From Corynebacterium pelargi (GTDB taxonomy: Bacteria > Actinomycetota > Actinomycetes > Mycobacteriales > Mycobacteriaceae), in the NCBI RefSeq assembly GCF_014635485.1, contig NZ_BMCX01000001.1:737634-801633 (forward strand): 64,000 nt of DNA. Reading direction: 5' to 3'. The translations under genes and the position numbers were made by a program. Positions within the stretch are counted from its first letter, which is position 1, and each line of letters starts with the position of its first letter. This document shows positions 9,033 to 18,700 of this stretch, in pieces. The notes below the pieces were generated by a model. The model did no database searches and was not told where the DNA came from. It was given only the letters and a program-made list of their open reading frames with translations.

Positions 9033-9286
9033 TGGGGCCGCTTTCGGCAGTAACGCAGGCGATGCGCGATGGTGCGCGCACAGTGCCAGAAATTCAACGC
9101 GCCACCGGATTATCCCGCAGCACCATTAGCGCCGCCCTTGGCCACCTCAGCGATACCGGATACCTGGCAAGTAGTCGCGATAGTTCCGCATGCACAAGCT
9201 GCGCGATGCACTGCACACATGAAAGCGCCACCTGCGGCAGGGGGTTGACCACGCTCACGCTCAAAGCCCCAGGGCCAAAGCACTAG
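9032..9286 (+). CDS. FeoC-like winged-helix protein with cysteine cluster
   Basis: An 84-residue protein whose ATG overlaps the feoB stop (TAATG), which indicates translational coupling. Residues 1-47 form a small winged helix (VPEIQRATGLSRSTISAALGHL). After it comes a cluster C54-x2-C57-x3-C61-x6-C68, a spacing similar to that in FeoC/IscR-like iron-sulfur sensors. FeoC proteins bind the FeoB cytoplasmic domain and tune its stability or respond to oxygen and iron; that role here is inferred from position and layout, since sequence similarity between FeoC proteins is low. Confidence 0.75.
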   Translation: MGPLSAVTQAMRDGARTVPEIQRATGLSRSTISAALGHLSDTGYLASSRDSSACTSCAMHCTHESATCGRGLTTLTLKAPGPKH

Positions 9287-9326
9287 GATGAAGGGCACTG
9301 TCACAACCGCTGATCAAGGAGCTTTC

Positions 9327-10127
9327 ATGGCATTGCCCAAACCAAGCATCAACGCCTACGCCGTCATCACCGGCGCCAGCCAAGGCATCGGTTATGCCAT
9401 GGCAAAAGATCTTGCGCGCATGGGCTACAACGTCATGCTCGTTGCCCGCAGAAAAGCAGTGCTCGAGGCCTTCGCTCAAGAGCTTCACGCCGCCCACGGC
9501 GTCGATGCGATCGCCTACCCCTGCGACTTGGCGGATCCCGAGGCGCGCCAGGGGCTCGTCGAAAAGCTAGAAAACACCGAAGTCAATATCCTGATCAATT
9601 CAGCAGGCATCGCAAGCTTCGGCCCCTTCAAGGATCAAGACTGGGACTACGAAACCACCCAGTTTGAACTCAACGCCACCGCCGTCTTCGAACTCACCCA
9701 CGCGGTGCTGCCGCAGATGCTCAAGCGGAAAGAAGGCGCCATCTGCAACGTCGGCTCAGCCGCCGGCAACGTGCCCATCCCCAACAACGCCACCTACGTC
9801 TTTACCAAAGCAGGAGTCAATGCCTTTACCGAGGCGCTGCACTACGAACTCAAAGGCACCGGCGTGCACTGCACCCTGCTCGCCCCAGGGCCTGTGCGCG
9901 AAGCGGAAATCCCCGAAGCAGAACAATCAGTAGTAGACAAAGTCGTGCCAGACTTCCTCTGGACCACCTACGAATCCTGCTCGCGCGAAACGCTCGAAGC
10001 CATCGCCAAGAACAAACGACGCGTCGTGCCAGGGCCGCTGTCGAAGGCGATGAATGCCATTTCCCTGGTGGCGCCGACGGCGGTGCTTGCTCCGGTGATG
10101 GGCAAGTTCTACTCCAACCTCTCCTAA
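9327..10127 (+). CDS. cmrA: short-chain reductase, CmrA-type mycolate reductase
   Basis: A 266-residue SDR with Rossmann motif TGASQGIG at residues 15-22, NSAG near 92 and catalytic S144, Y157 and K161 (YVFTK). Its position immediately before orn matches NCgl2385 of C. glutamicum and Rv2509 of M. tuberculosis, known as CmrA, which reduces the 3-oxo group of newly condensed mycolic acid. That role agrees with the fatty acid synthase elsewhere in the window. The ATG at 9327 has AAGGAG at ideal distance; the frame is open 13 codons further upstream, but without a binding site. A generic SDR of other substrate range cannot be excluded. Confidence 0.78.
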   Translation: MALPKPSINAYAVITGASQGIGYAMAKDLARMGYNVMLVARRKAVLEAFAQELHAAHGVDAIAYPCDLADPEARQGLVEKLENTEVNILINSAGIASFGPFKDQDWDYETTQFELNATAVFELTHAVLPQMLKRKEGAICNVGSAAGNVPIPNNATYVFTKAGVNAFTEALHYELKGTGVHCTLLAPGPVREAEIPEAEQSVVDKVVPDFLWTTYESCSRETLEAIAKNKRRVVPGPLSKAMNAISLVAPTAVLAPVMGKFYSNLS

Positions 10128-10145
10128 CTTTGGTGGAAAGTTAGG
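10123..10145 (+). repeat. inverted repeat between cmrA and orn
   Basis: CCTAACTTT and AAAGTTAGG form perfect 9-bp arms with loop GGTGG. The left arm contains the cmrA stop codon, the right arm the purine-rich sequence before orn, so folding could affect orn translation. Confidence 0.65.
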
Positions 10146-10154
10146 ATGGGGAGT

Positions 10155-10784
10155 ATGTCTGAAACGCTTTCGCCCAAAGATAACCGCCTGGTGTGGATCG
10201 ACCTGGAGATGACCGGCCTTGATCCTCAGCGCCACGTCATCGTGGAGGTGGCGGCTCTCGTCACCGATGCGGATCTGAATATTCTTGGGCCGGGTGTGGA
10301 TCTGGTGGTGCATGCAAGCGAGGAAGAACTCGCGCAGATGGATGACTTTGTTACCCGCATGCATAACGATTCCGGGCTCACCGAGGAAATCAAAGCATCG
10401 TCGATCAGCATCTCCGAAGCAGAAGACGCAGTACTAAAGCTCATCGCCGAGTACTGCCCCGAGGATCAACCCGCTCCCCTTGCCGGTAATTCCATTGCGA
10501 CGGATCGTTCCTTTATCCGCGAGCACATGCCTCGCCTTGATGCCGCCCTGCACTATCGCATGGTGGATGTTTCTTCGATTAAGGAACTGGCAAAGCGATG
10601 GGCGCCCAGGGTGTATCACCGCCAGCCGGAAAAGGGCATGGCACACCGCGCGTTGGCCGACATTGTGGAGTCTGTGCGCGAGTTAGATTATTACCGTCGC
10701 AGCCTGTTTCGTCTTGATGCCACAAGCGAGGAAGCAGCGCAGGCAGCCGAGGACAGTACCGCCTCTTACCAGCAGTTTTTGTAA
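10155..10784 (+). CDS. orn: oligoribonuclease
   Basis: A 209-residue 3'-5' exoribonuclease of the DEDDh family that degrades two- to five-base RNA fragments, and linear pGpG where present. The first acidic motif is [11 protein letters not shown], and HRALADI contains the late catalytic His and Asp. Two in-frame ATGs exist at 10146 and 10155; TTAGGA lies about eight bases before the second, but touches the first, so 10155 is preferred. It follows cmrA as in other mycolate-producing bacteria. Confidence 0.92.
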   Translation: MSETLSPKDNRLVWIDLEMTGLDPQRHVIVEVAALVTDADLNILGPGVDLVVHASEEELAQMDDFVTRMHNDSGLTEEIKASSISISEAEDAVLKLIAEYCPEDQPAPLAGNSIATDRSFIREHMPRLDAALHYRMVDVSSIKELAKRWAPRVYHRQPEKGMAHRALADIVESVRELDYYRRSLFRLDATSEEAAQAAEDSTASYQQFL

Positions 10785-10835
10785 AGTTCAGGCGATGGGT
10801 TAGTATTGCTATCGCTGCTTTTTACAGCAGCAATG

Positions 10836-10908
10836 GTGGCTGTAGTTCAGCTGGTAGAGCACCAGGTTGTGATCCTGGGTGTCGCGGGTTCGAGTCCCGT
10901 CAGCCACC
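10836..10908 (+). tRNA. tRNA-His (anticodon GTG)
   Basis: Acceptor GTGGCTG/CAGCCAC, anticodon loop TTGTGAT with stem CCAGG/CCTGG, T loop TTCGAGT. G at 10835 can pair with discriminator C at 10908, as expected for the extra G-1 of tRNA-His. CCA is not encoded. Confidence 0.95.
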
Positions 10909-10919
10909 CCTAAGATGAA

Positions 10920-10952
10920 GGGCTGAAAGTTTAACTTTCAGCCCTTCTTTTC
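10920..10952 (+). terminator. intrinsic terminator of tRNA-His
   Basis: Perfect 12-bp arms GGGCTGAAAGTT/AACTTTCAGCCC followed by TTCTTTTCT. A nine-G tract follows at 10961-10969. Confidence 0.85.
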
Positions 10953-11064
10953 TGCTCTCTGGGGGGGGGCGGCTGTTTGTTGGCGTTGCCAGTCGCAGCC
11001 AGTCCCTGCACCCCCCGATTCATGGTGCGTGCCTCTTAGAGGTGCTGTTTGGCAAAAGCACGAA

Positions 11065-11095
11065 GGGGTGGAACCTTAAAAATTGGTTCCACCCC
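11065..11095 (-). terminator. hairpin downstream of the L,D-transpeptidase gene
   Basis: Perfect 11-bp arms GGGGTGGAACC/GGTTCCACCCC around an A/T-rich nine-base loop, about 90 bases after the minus-strand gene. The following minus-strand tract (TTCGTGCTTTTG) is moderately T-rich. Confidence 0.6.
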
Positions 11096-11182
11096 TGATG
11101 CAGTGTTGGCTTCTTGCCGAGTGCAGGTGCGCTCTGGTGTTGGGCGCTGAGACTTAGGCCTTGTTTACTTAGGTCTTGGTGC

Positions 11183-12385
11183 TTAGCCTTGGTCGGCGTT
11201 GCCCTTCTTCCAGGTGTCCCAGTCGATGTTCCAGTCGCCAAGACCGTCAGCACCGTTGAGCACACCGCCGATGGTGTTTTTCACGGTGACGATATCGCCA
11301 CGCTTGACGTAATCCTGGAACCACTTCGCGTACTCGGTGGTGACGTTGATGCAGCCGTGGGAGGTGTTTTGGCTACCCTGGGCCCACACAGACCACGGGG
11401 CTGCGTGCACATAGATGCCCGAATATGACATCTGCGTTGCGTAATTCACCGTGAGGCGATAGCCACCATTGGAATGGGCAAGGCCATAGGTTTCAGAGTC
11501 CATAATCATGGTCGGATTCTTATCACCAATGATGTACACGCCATTCGGAGTAGGCCACTGATCGGAGCCCATCGAAATCGGGATGGACTTCACCAGGTCG
11601 CCATTGTTGTAGACGTTCATCGTCTTGGTGTTGTCATCCGCGACGGCTTCCACGCGGTCGCCGATGGTGAACTCGGTGGAATTGTCGGCTTCGCCGTAGA
11701 CTCCGCCACCTAAGTTCTTGCCGTAGAGTTTGGCGTCTACCTTGACCTTGGTGCCAGGCTCCCAGTAGTCCTCCGGGCGCCAGCGCATCTCATAGGGGCT
11801 CAGCCAGTACCAGGCACCCTCCACAGCCGGTTCGGTCGTGACCTCGACGGCGTCTTGGGCCGCCTTGCGGTCTTCAATGGCGTAGGGGAAACGCACAGCG
11901 ATGGTTTGTCCTACGCCTACTTCGGAGCCCTCGATGGGAGAAAGGGCGCCATAGGCGGTGTATGCCGGTGCGAGGGTCGTAAATGAGGACTTGGTGGTCT
12001 CGCCGTTTTTGTCCTTTGCCTCAACGGTGTAGGTGCGCCCGTAGCCAAGAACCTCGTCGGTGCTCCAGCTTCGGTCATCACCGGACATCTTGCCTTTGAC
12101 CTTCTTGCCCTCTTCGTTGGTCATGGTGACCTTTTCCAGGCCATCACCCTCCGATTTCACCTCAACGGGCTTGATGGGGCTGATGTCTTCAGCGTCGTCT
12201 TTCACACTCACCACAGGAGGATGTTGCTTTTCTACCTCCTGCTGTTGGTCTTGGGCCTCATCGTTGGTACCGATGGTGCACGATGCGAGCAGTAGAGCAG
12301 CTCCAACTGCACCTACCACCTTCAAAAATGCGGTTCGCCCTCCACGTGCATTTGGCAATTTCACAACTTCCACACAAGCCTTCAC
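11183..12385 (-). CDS. L,D-transpeptidase lipoprotein (YkuD domain)
   Basis: A 400-residue exported enzyme that forms 3-3 cross-links between peptidoglycan stem peptides. A basic N-terminus and hydrophobic stretch end in the lipobox LLASC, so it is probably a lipoprotein. Two immunoglobulin-like regions follow (to about residue 250), then the YkuD catalytic domain with SHGCINV, active-site C345 and the upstream conserved His. This layout matches mycobacterial LdtMt2/LppS. The start is uncertain: GTG codons occur at residues 1, 5 and 8, none with a clear binding site. Single gene with a hairpin after it. Confidence 0.88.
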   Translation of the reverse strand: MKACVEVVKLPNARGGRTAFLKVVGAVGAALLLASCTIGTNDEAQDQQQEVEKQHPPVVSVKDDAEDISPIKPVEVKSEGDGLEKVTMTNEEGKKVKGKMSGDDRSWSTDEVLGYGRTYTVEAKDKNGETTKSSFTTLAPAYTAYGALSPIEGSEVGVGQTIAVRFPYAIEDRKAAQDAVEVTTEPAVEGAWYWLSPYEMRWRPEDYWEPGTKVKVDAKLYGKNLGGGVYGEADNSTEFTIGDRVEAVADDNTKTMNVYNNGDLVKSIPISMGSDQWPTPNGVYIIGDKNPTMIMDSETYGLAHSNGGYRLTVNYATQMSYSGIYVHAAPWSVWAQGSQNTSHGCINVTTEYAKWFQDYVKRGDIVTVKNTIGGVLNGADGLGDWNIDWDTWKKGNADQG

Positions 12386-12746
12386 TATTCGCTGTCACTT
12401 CGCGCGGTATCGACCGCAGCGTTTCCTATCGTAAACCGGAGTACCGAAAACAACGCACTTACAACGCGAAGCGTTAGCACATTGTTATTTTCTCGAAGCA
12501 TTTCACCGAAAATGCCTTGAGCTGCAGAAAAGCGATATCATTTCAGCCTTCTCGCAGGCTATAGATGCGCTGACACACCCGCTTTTGCTCAATGCTTTCT
12601 CAGGTTCCATAGCTTCATCTTGGCACCACACCCCCTAGCGCCCGACCCAAGGAGTCGAACACATGAGCGAGTTTTAGCGCGGTGCTTGTAGATACATCAA
12701 CAGCAGCAAGTTAGGAGAAATTCCGAGCAGAAACTTTTAAGCCAAA
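12386..12746. other. gene-free interval before tRNA-Lys
   Basis: No supported gene. It holds the promoter region of the L,D-transpeptidase gene at its left end. I see no convincing structural RNA or repeat. An AAGGAG followed by a four-codon open frame at 12663 is discussed among the rejected items. Confidence 0.5.
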
Positions 12747-12775
12747 TTGACGCTCTCACCTGGCGATTTTACAAA
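12747..12775 (+). promoter_or_regulatory. promoter of tRNA-Lys
   Basis: TTGACG and TACAAA separated by 17 bases, about 68 bases before the mature tRNA. Confidence 0.55.
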
Positions 12776-12842
12776 TAGCTCGCGGCGTTGTTATATTCTT
12801 CTTCGTTGCACAGCGCGGCCAACACGCCGAACTGTACAAGAT

Positions 12843-12915
12843 GCGCCATTAGCTCAATTGGTAGAGCAACTGACTCTTAATCAGTGGGTTCGGGGTTCGA
12901 GTCCCTGATGGCGCA
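12843..12915 (+). tRNA. tRNA-Lys (anticodon CTT)
   Basis: Acceptor GCGCCAT/ATGGCGC, anticodon stem CTGAC/? closing as ACTGA/TCAGT around CTCTTAA, T loop TTCGAGT with GGGG/CCCT stem. Anticodon CTT reads AAG. CCA not encoded; discriminator A. Confidence 0.95.
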
Positions 12916-12923
12916 CAGAAAAC

Positions 12924-12967
12924 ACCCGGTCACAGCGTTTTAACACGCGGTGGCCGGGTTCTTTTTT
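12924..12967 (+). terminator. intrinsic terminator of tRNA-Lys
   Basis: Imperfect hairpin pairing ACCCGGTCAC with a later GTGGCCGGGT, followed by TTCTTTTTT. Confidence 0.75.
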
Positions 12968-13166
12968 ATCCCGAGCCATCTGAAACCCATCTGTTATTTC
13001 TCAAGAGCTTTGCATGCTCCCCTACCCAAGCTGGGGCACCGAAGACGAGAAAGCACCGATGCTTTCCGGCAAACACCTCAAGAAAACCGCTCCTCTACGG
13101 CCACAGAGCACGCAATGCCACGTAGGCTTAAAACTTCCAAAGTTGTGAAGAAAGTTAGGAGGGGCG

Positions 13167-13721
13167 ATGCGCGCCCTAGTCGTAGTCGATGTCCAAAATG
13201 ATTTCTGCCCCGGAGGCTCCCTCGCCACCGAGCGCGGCGCTGAGGTAGCAGCAGCCATCAATGACCACATCCTCGAGCATGCAGATCGCTATAGCGCGAT
13301 TGTTGCGACGAAGGATTGGCACATTGATCCGGGTGATCACTTTTCCGACTCGCCGGATTTCAAGGATTCATGGCCGGTGCACTGCAAGGCAGAGACTGAG
13401 GGTGCAGCCTTCCACCCCAACCTGGATGCTGAGCATATCCAAGAGATTTTCTATAAGGGCCAGTACACCGCGGCCTATTCGGGCTTCGAGGGCGCGGCTG
13501 ACAATGGCAGCAATCTAGCAAGCTGGTTGCGTGAGCATGACATCGACATCATCGACGTCGTCGGCATCGCCACCGACCACTGCGTCAAAGCGACCGTGCT
13601 CGATGCCCTTGAAGAAGGCTTTGAGGTCCGAGTGCTCACAGAGCTCTGTTCGCCGGTGAGTGAGGAAGCCGCCGAGCAGGCCTTCCAGGAGATGGTTGGC
13701 ACCGGCGCGCAGCTTGCCTAA
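13167..13721 (+). CDS. pncA: nicotinamidase/pyrazinamidase
   Basis: A 184-residue cytoplasmic amidohydrolase converting nicotinamide to nicotinate for NAD salvage, and in mycobacteria activating pyrazinamide. The catalytic triad is visible: D8 in VVVDVQNDF, K97 in FYKGQY and C139 in TDHCVKA; the metal site DWHIDPGDHF is also present. Length equals the M. tuberculosis enzyme. TTAGGAGG lies just before the ATG. It feeds the pncB product found in this window, with nadE as the last step. Confidence 0.95.
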   Translation: MRALVVVDVQNDFCPGGSLATERGAEVAAAINDHILEHADRYSAIVATKDWHIDPGDHFSDSPDFKDSWPVHCKAETEGAAFHPNLDAEHIQEIFYKGQYTAAYSGFEGAADNGSNLASWLREHDIDIIDVVGIATDHCVKATVLDALEEGFEVRVLTELCSPVSEEAAEQAFQEMVGTGAQLA

Positions 13722-13744
13722 TACCTGACAATGGGCAGCAAAAA

Positions 13745-13778
13745 ACAGCACGGAGGCATCTAGCGATCTCCGTGCTGT
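13745..13778. terminator. bidirectional terminator between pncA and the DUF3618 gene
   Basis: ACAGCACGGAG/CTCCGTGCTGT form perfect 11-bp arms, with A-rich sequence on the left (AAAAA) and TAAAA on the right. It serves the convergent genes. Confidence 0.75.
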
Positions 13779-13790
13779 AAAAGGCCTTGT

Positions 13791-14066
13791 TTAGCGCTCA
13801 GCGAGCAGGCGCTGAAGCTCCTTGAGGTCCTTGTTCTTCTTGCGGCCGCGCACAACACCGAGGATGACCAAGCCGGCCACGGCTGCGCCAATACCCAGGA
13901 GGGTCTTTTGCACCTGCGGATCCTTCAGCTTGGCGCTTGCCTGGTTCTTGGCGTCATCGACAAGGTTCGATGGCTTGGAACGGTCTGCAATCTCGTCCAG
14001 GGTGCTGGCGAGCTGACGGCGGGTGCGCTCGATGTCGCGCTGAATATCATCAATGTTGCGTGCCAC
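13791..14066 (-). CDS. DUF3618 small membrane protein
   Basis: A 91-residue protein beginning ARNIDDIQRDIERTRRQLASTLDEI, the amphipathic helix that defines DUF3618, followed by a single membrane segment near residues 57-73 and a basic tail. The family is common in actinobacteria and its function is unknown. The GTG start has GGGAG eight bases upstream. It is divergent from bcp; the region between them holds both promoters. Confidence 0.8.
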   Translation of the reverse strand: MARNIDDIQRDIERTRRQLASTLDEIADRSKPSNLVDDAKNQASAKLKDPQVQKTLLGIGAAVAGLVILGVVRGRKKNKDLKELQRLLAER

Positions 14067-14147
14067 TTGAGGGACTCCCTAGCAAAAGTTCGTTGTTTGA
14101 GATCTCCTTATACCTTAGTACTTCAAGAGCAAATTCCACGAAGCCGG

Positions 14148-14153
14148 TACATT
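14148..14153 (+). promoter_or_regulatory. -10 element of bcp, leaderless
   Basis: TACATT ends seven bases before the bcp ATG; no ribosome binding site is present. Confidence 0.6.
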
Positions 14154-14160
14154 TAAAGCC

Positions 14161-14637
14161 ATGACTGAACAGATTCGCCTCCAAGTCGGCGACCCCGCAC
14201 CTGCCTTCTCATTGCCCAACGACCAGGGCGAAACCACCAGCCTGGAAGATTTCCGTGGCCAAAAAGTCATCGTCTACTTCTACCCTCGCGCTAATACCCC
14301 AGGTTGCACAAAAGAGGCGTGCGACTTCCGCGACTCGCTGACTCAACTCAACGACCAAGACATTGCCGTCGTGGGAATCTCGCCCGACAAGGTTGAAAAA
14401 CTCGCCAAGTTCCGCGAAGACCACGAGCTGACCTTCCCCTTGCTTTCCGACGAAGACAAGGACGTGATGAAGGCCTATGGCGCTTTTGGCGAGAAGAAGA
14501 ATTACGGCAAGGTCGTCCAGGGCGTAATCCGCTCGACCTTCCTGATTCAAGAAGACGGCACCATTGCGCTTGCGCAGTACAACGTCAAAGCCACTGGCCA
14601 CGTTGCGCGCCTAATCCGGGATCTCCCCTCCTCCTAA
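14161..14637 (+). CDS. bcp: thioredoxin-dependent peroxiredoxin (BCP/PrxQ)
   Basis: A 158-residue peroxiredoxin that reduces hydrogen peroxide and organic hydroperoxides with electrons from thioredoxin. Peroxidatic C49 lies in TPGCTKEACDF, with resolving C54 five residues later, the PrxQ arrangement. YFYPRANTPGC and the later TFLI strand are typical. The ATG appears to be the transcription start. It is followed 23 bases later by fasR, the same neighbour order remembered for C. glutamicum cg2736-cg2737. Confidence 0.93.
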   Translation: MTEQIRLQVGDPAPAFSLPNDQGETTSLEDFRGQKVIVYFYPRANTPGCTKEACDFRDSLTQLNDQDIAVVGISPDKVEKLAKFREDHELTFPLLSDEDKDVMKAYGAFGEKKNYGKVVQGVIRSTFLIQEDGTIALAQYNVKATGHVARLIRDLPSS

Positions 14638-14660
14638 CTTTTAGCCAAGGTGCATTGAGT

Positions 14661-15275
14661 ATGAGCGAGATTTTGGTGCCTCGGAGGCGCCCGGCCCAGC
14701 AGCGCAGCCGGGAGTCTTTTGAAAGAATCCTCACCGCGGCACGTGCGGTGCTGGTGGAGCAAGGCTTTGAGTCTTTTACCTTTGATGAGGTTTCGAAACG
14801 CGCGGGCGTTCCCATCGGCACCATTTATCGCTTCTTCGCCAACAAATACGTTCTCATCTGCGAACTCGACCGCCAAGACACCGCCGGCGCCATCGCAGAG
14901 ATGCAGCGCTTTGCTGAGCAAGTCCCCGGCGTGCAATGGCCCGTGGTCTTAGATGAGCTCATTGATCACCTGGCGCTGATGTGGCGCGCAGACCCTTCGC
15001 GCAGGGCCGTGTGGCATGCGGTGCAATCCACCCCCGCCACTCGCGCCACGGCTGCTGCCACCGAAGCCCCGCTGTTAGAACTGCTCGGCCAGGTCATTCG
15101 CCCCCTTGCCCCGCAGCGTAGCGACGCCGAGCGCGGCGATCTTGCGCGCATCTTGGTGCACACCATGACCTCGCTGTTGAATTTCGCGGTCATCGATGAC
15201 GCTCGCTTTGACACAACGGTCCGCGAAATCAAGCGCATGATTCTCGCCTACCTCTTCGACGCAGCGCAGAATTAG
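14661..15275 (+). CDS. fasR: TetR-family regulator, FasR-like repressor of fatty acid synthesis
   Basis: A 204-residue TetR regulator with N-terminal helix-turn-helix at about residues 25-60 (FDEVSKRAGVPIGTIYRFFANK). The position between bcp and acpS, close to fas, matches FasR (cg2737) of C. glutamicum, which represses fasA, fasB and acetyl-CoA carboxylase genes in response to acyl-CoA. Identity as FasR rests on this synteny. The ATG at 14661 has AAGG ten bases upstream; a TTG at 14655 is too near. Its 3' end overlaps the convergent acpS end by four bases. Confidence 0.8.
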   Translation: MSEILVPRRRPAQQRSRESFERILTAARAVLVEQGFESFTFDEVSKRAGVPIGTIYRFFANKYVLICELDRQDTAGAIAEMQRFAEQVPGVQWPVVLDELIDHLALMWRADPSRRAVWHAVQSTPATRATAAATEAPLLELLGQVIRPLAPQRSDAERGDLARILVHTMTSLLNFAVIDDARFDTTVREIKRMILAYLFDAAQN

Positions 15276-15658
15276 CTCATCTCGAGCAAACACTGTGCAA
15301 TCGCATAATCACCATCATGCGAAATGCTCAAGGCCACCTTGGCCTGCGAAAGATGCTCGGCTACGTGGCCGTGGAAGCGATACGCCACACGCCCAAAGGC
15401 ATCCGGCACCACTTCAATATCCGCCCACACCGATGGTGCGTCTTCAAGCAGTGGCGGCTGGCCATAGCGTGATTGCCCCCAGGCTTTGATGCATGCCTCT
15501 TTCGCTGCCCAGCGGCCCGCGAGGTGCTGCGCCCTATCGGACTTTTGCCCCGCCACTCGAAGCTCTTGTGCGCTAAATACTGACTCAAATCGGCTTCCGG
15601 GCATGCTGAGCTGGCGGGCGAACTCAGGAACGTACACCAAATCTGTGCCAATGACCAT
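15272..15658 (-). CDS. acpS: holo-[acyl-carrier-protein] synthase
   Basis: A 128-residue phosphopantetheinyl transferase of the AcpS type, which attaches 4'-phosphopantetheine to the carrier domain of the adjacent synthase. The two signature regions are IGTDLVYV with Mg-binding D6 and WAAKEACIKAW with E54. Size is normal for AcpS. It lies downstream of fas on the same strand, separated by a terminator-like hairpin, so it may have its own promoter. Confidence 0.92.
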   Translation of the reverse strand: MVIGTDLVYVPEFARQLSMPGSRFESVFSAQELRVAGQKSDRAQHLAGRWAAKEACIKAWGQSRYGQPPLLEDAPSVWADIEVVPDAFGRVAYRFHGHVAEHLSQAKVALSISHDGDYAIAQCLLEMS

Positions 15659-15698
15659 GCCTGTAGTGTGGCACAGTCAGTTTTTCACCAAAAGGAAA

Positions 15699-15731
15699 GG
15701 CCCCACCCGGCGGTTGCCTCAAGGTGGGGCC
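15699..15731 (-). terminator. intrinsic terminator of fas
   Basis: Perfect 9-bp arms GGCCCCACC/GGTGGGGCC, followed on the minus strand by TTTCCTTTTGG. Confidence 0.7.
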
Positions 15732-15745
15732 AAAGCATCAAGGGC

Positions 15746-18700
15746 CTAGTGAGTTCTCAGCACGCCCTCGATCAAGCGGGCTTGATCATCCAGCAGGATG
15801 GCTGCCTCGCGCTCCTTTTGCTGCTTGGCGCTGACATTGCCAAGGTTGCGATCTTTGGGGCGCTCATACAGCGTTGCCACCCCATACATGCCTTCGAGGA
15901 CTCGTCGAGCACCCTGGCGCAAACGAGCCTGGGCACGTGAACGCCATTGCTGCAGCGCTTCTTCGCCGCGTTGGGCAAGCAAGGCGGCCTCGAAGGCACC
16001 AGCGTGCACCACGGCAATCAAGGCAGAGACGTGACCAAAGCCAAGTGAGGTAACAAAACCTGCCTTGGGCGCTTGGCGTGAAAGGTCGAGGGGACGACGC
16101 AACCACACCAGGTGCTCATGTTCTGCAAGCACCGGATCCACACAGTCCAGGCTCATATTGGCCGGAACAACACCCGTGGCCAACACCTGGGTGAGCCCCA
16201 CGAGCTGGAATGCCGCTGCGCCACCCTTGGCATGGCCGGTGAGCGTTTTTTGAGAGATCACATACAGCGGGTTGCCTTCGCTTCGTCCGATGGCGCGGGC
16301 GATGCGCTCATGCAGGTCAGACTCGTTCGGGTCATTGGCATTGGTGGACGTATCGTGCTTGCTCACGATCTTCACATCATCTGCGCCAACACCGACTTGC
16401 TGGAGTGCGCGGGCCAGGCGGGAATCGCGCCCACCTCGTGCAGCACCCAATGCACCAAGGCCTGGGGCCGGAATGGATTGGTGCGCACCATCGGCGAAGG
16501 ATTCTGCGAAACCAACAACGCCAAGCACCGGCAAGCCCAGATCGGCGGCCACGGAACCACGGGCAAGCAATACGGTGCCGCCACCTGCGGATTCAACGAA
16601 GCCTGCGCGTCGGCGATCATTGGCGCGGGAGAAGTAGCGATCTTCAATGCCCTTGGCTGCAAGTTCATTGGAATCAGCCGTGGCTGCCATATCGCCGAAG
16701 CCGGTGATGCCCTCGATGGAGAGGTCATCGTAGCCGCCTGCAACCACAAAGTCGGACTTGCCGAGCTTGATCTTGTCTACGCCTTCTTCCACCGACACAG
16801 CGGCGGTGGCGCAAGCAGCCACGGGGTGGATCATCTGACCATAACCACCCACATAGGACTGCATGACGTGCGCCGCCATCACGTTGGGCAGGGCCTCTTG
16901 GAGGATGTCGTTTTGGCGAGGTTCTGCCAACATGCCGTCGATATACAGCGAACGCATCGACTGCATGCCGCCAAGTCCGGTGCCTTGGGTGGAGGAAACA
17001 CGTGCCGGGTGCATGGCTGCCAAAAGCTCTGCGGGGCTAAAGCCTGCGCTGAGGAATGCATCGACGGTACACACGATGTTCCACAGCGCCACGCGGTCGA
17101 GGTTATCCACCATATCGGCGGGAATACCGTAGACGGAAGGATCGAAGCCCTCAGGGATTTGCCCGCCAACGAAACGGCTCATGGTCATGCGCCTTGGCAC
17201 GCGAACAGCAGAACCTGCCTTGCGCGTTACTACCCATTCGCCAGTGGTTTCGTCGAAAAGCGCGGTGGTGCTTTCCGGTTCCGACTCCACGAAGCTGCGG
17301 GCGGTGGCCTCATCTGCGACATTGAAGCTTAGGTCGCGGTCGAGGTAGACATTGGTCAGCTCAGGGGCGAGGTTATCCACCATCCCGAAATCATCGTGGT
17401 AGCGGCGCACACCGACGCGCGCGAGCACCTCATCGTGGAAGCGCTGGTAGATTTCGGCTTCTTCAACCGGTTGATCTTCCTGGTCATACCAGCCGGGTGT
17501 TGGATCCTGATCCCAGTGAATCAGTCCCATGGTCCAGGCCAATTCGGCCACACCGGCGGCAGAGAGATCACCTTGCAGCTCGGCTTCGAAACGCGTGCGC
17601 GCCGAACCCCAAGGCCCGAGCTCGCCTGTACCAACAATCACCACCATCTCATCGAGGGATTGGCTGACCTGCCCCTGGAAGTCCGGGGCGTTGCCAGCAA
17701 GTACCTCTGGAAGGTTCGGCAGTGCTTGGAGGGTGCGTTGTTGCTTTTCGACGTCTTCCTGCGCGCCTTGTTCCGCGCGTACCTTTTGGGCAAGCTCAGA
17801 CAAATTCACATCTGATTGGCCAAGGCCGCCGGTGGCATCGACCTCTACAGGTGCCTTCGCTGCCTGGGCACGCACCTCAGGGCTGATCTGTTGCACCAGT
17901 TTGGCAGCCATCTCCTGAGTGGAGTAGGTCTGCACGCCAGCGGCTTCAACGGCCTCGACCAGCGGGTCGTTGCCACCCATGAGTCCGGTGCCCCGGACCC
18001 AACCAATGAGCATGTGCACCAAGGAGGTGTGGGGCTGCCAGGAGCTTTCTGCATGCCAGCGATTCACCAGCGCATCGAGCGCAGCCTTGGACTCGCCATA
18101 GGCACCATCGCCGCCGAAACGACCACGGTTTGGCGAACCGGGCAGCACCACATGCAGGCGCTCGCCCACATGGGTGCCATGGCCAATGCCGCTCAAACCG
18201 GCAATCAGGCGTTCTACCGACCACAGCAGTAGGCGCATCTGCAGCTCCGATTGCGCACCTGCCTGCATCAAGGAACCCGATACTCGTGGTGCTGCAAATG
18301 GGAAGAGCAAGGTGGGCACCAGTGCAGGCTTGAGCACCTTGGATGCGCCATTGACGGTGACGACCTGCTCGGCACCAATCCATTCCACCAGTGCGTCGAG
18401 ATCGCTGAAGGAGGAAAGGTTTGCTGGCACCACCCACAAGGCTGCCTGCCCTTGGGCTGCGCCACGGTAGAGCTGCTTATAAAACTCCAGGCGATCGTGG
18501 TTGAGCGAGGAGGTGGTCAGCACCACCGTTGCGCCGCCACCCAGCAGGCGTTCTACCACGGCGGTAGCGATTGATCCAGGTGATGCGCCGGTGACCACGG
18601 CAACATCATCGGCGTAGTCCAGCTTCGATGCATCGCGTGCCTGCTGTGCCGCCCAATCAAGGCCTAGGTATTCGGCCTGGGTTGCAACAATTTCTCCGGC

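Noticed and set aside
12649..12677. AAGGAG followed at ideal distance by a four-codon frame (MSEF)
   Set aside because: Too short to distinguish from chance, no promoter or following gene on that strand to justify an attenuator, though the binding site is good.
16112..17332. 406-residue and several shorter open frames opposite fas
   Set aside because: All lie over conserved ketosynthase or transferase motifs on the other strand.
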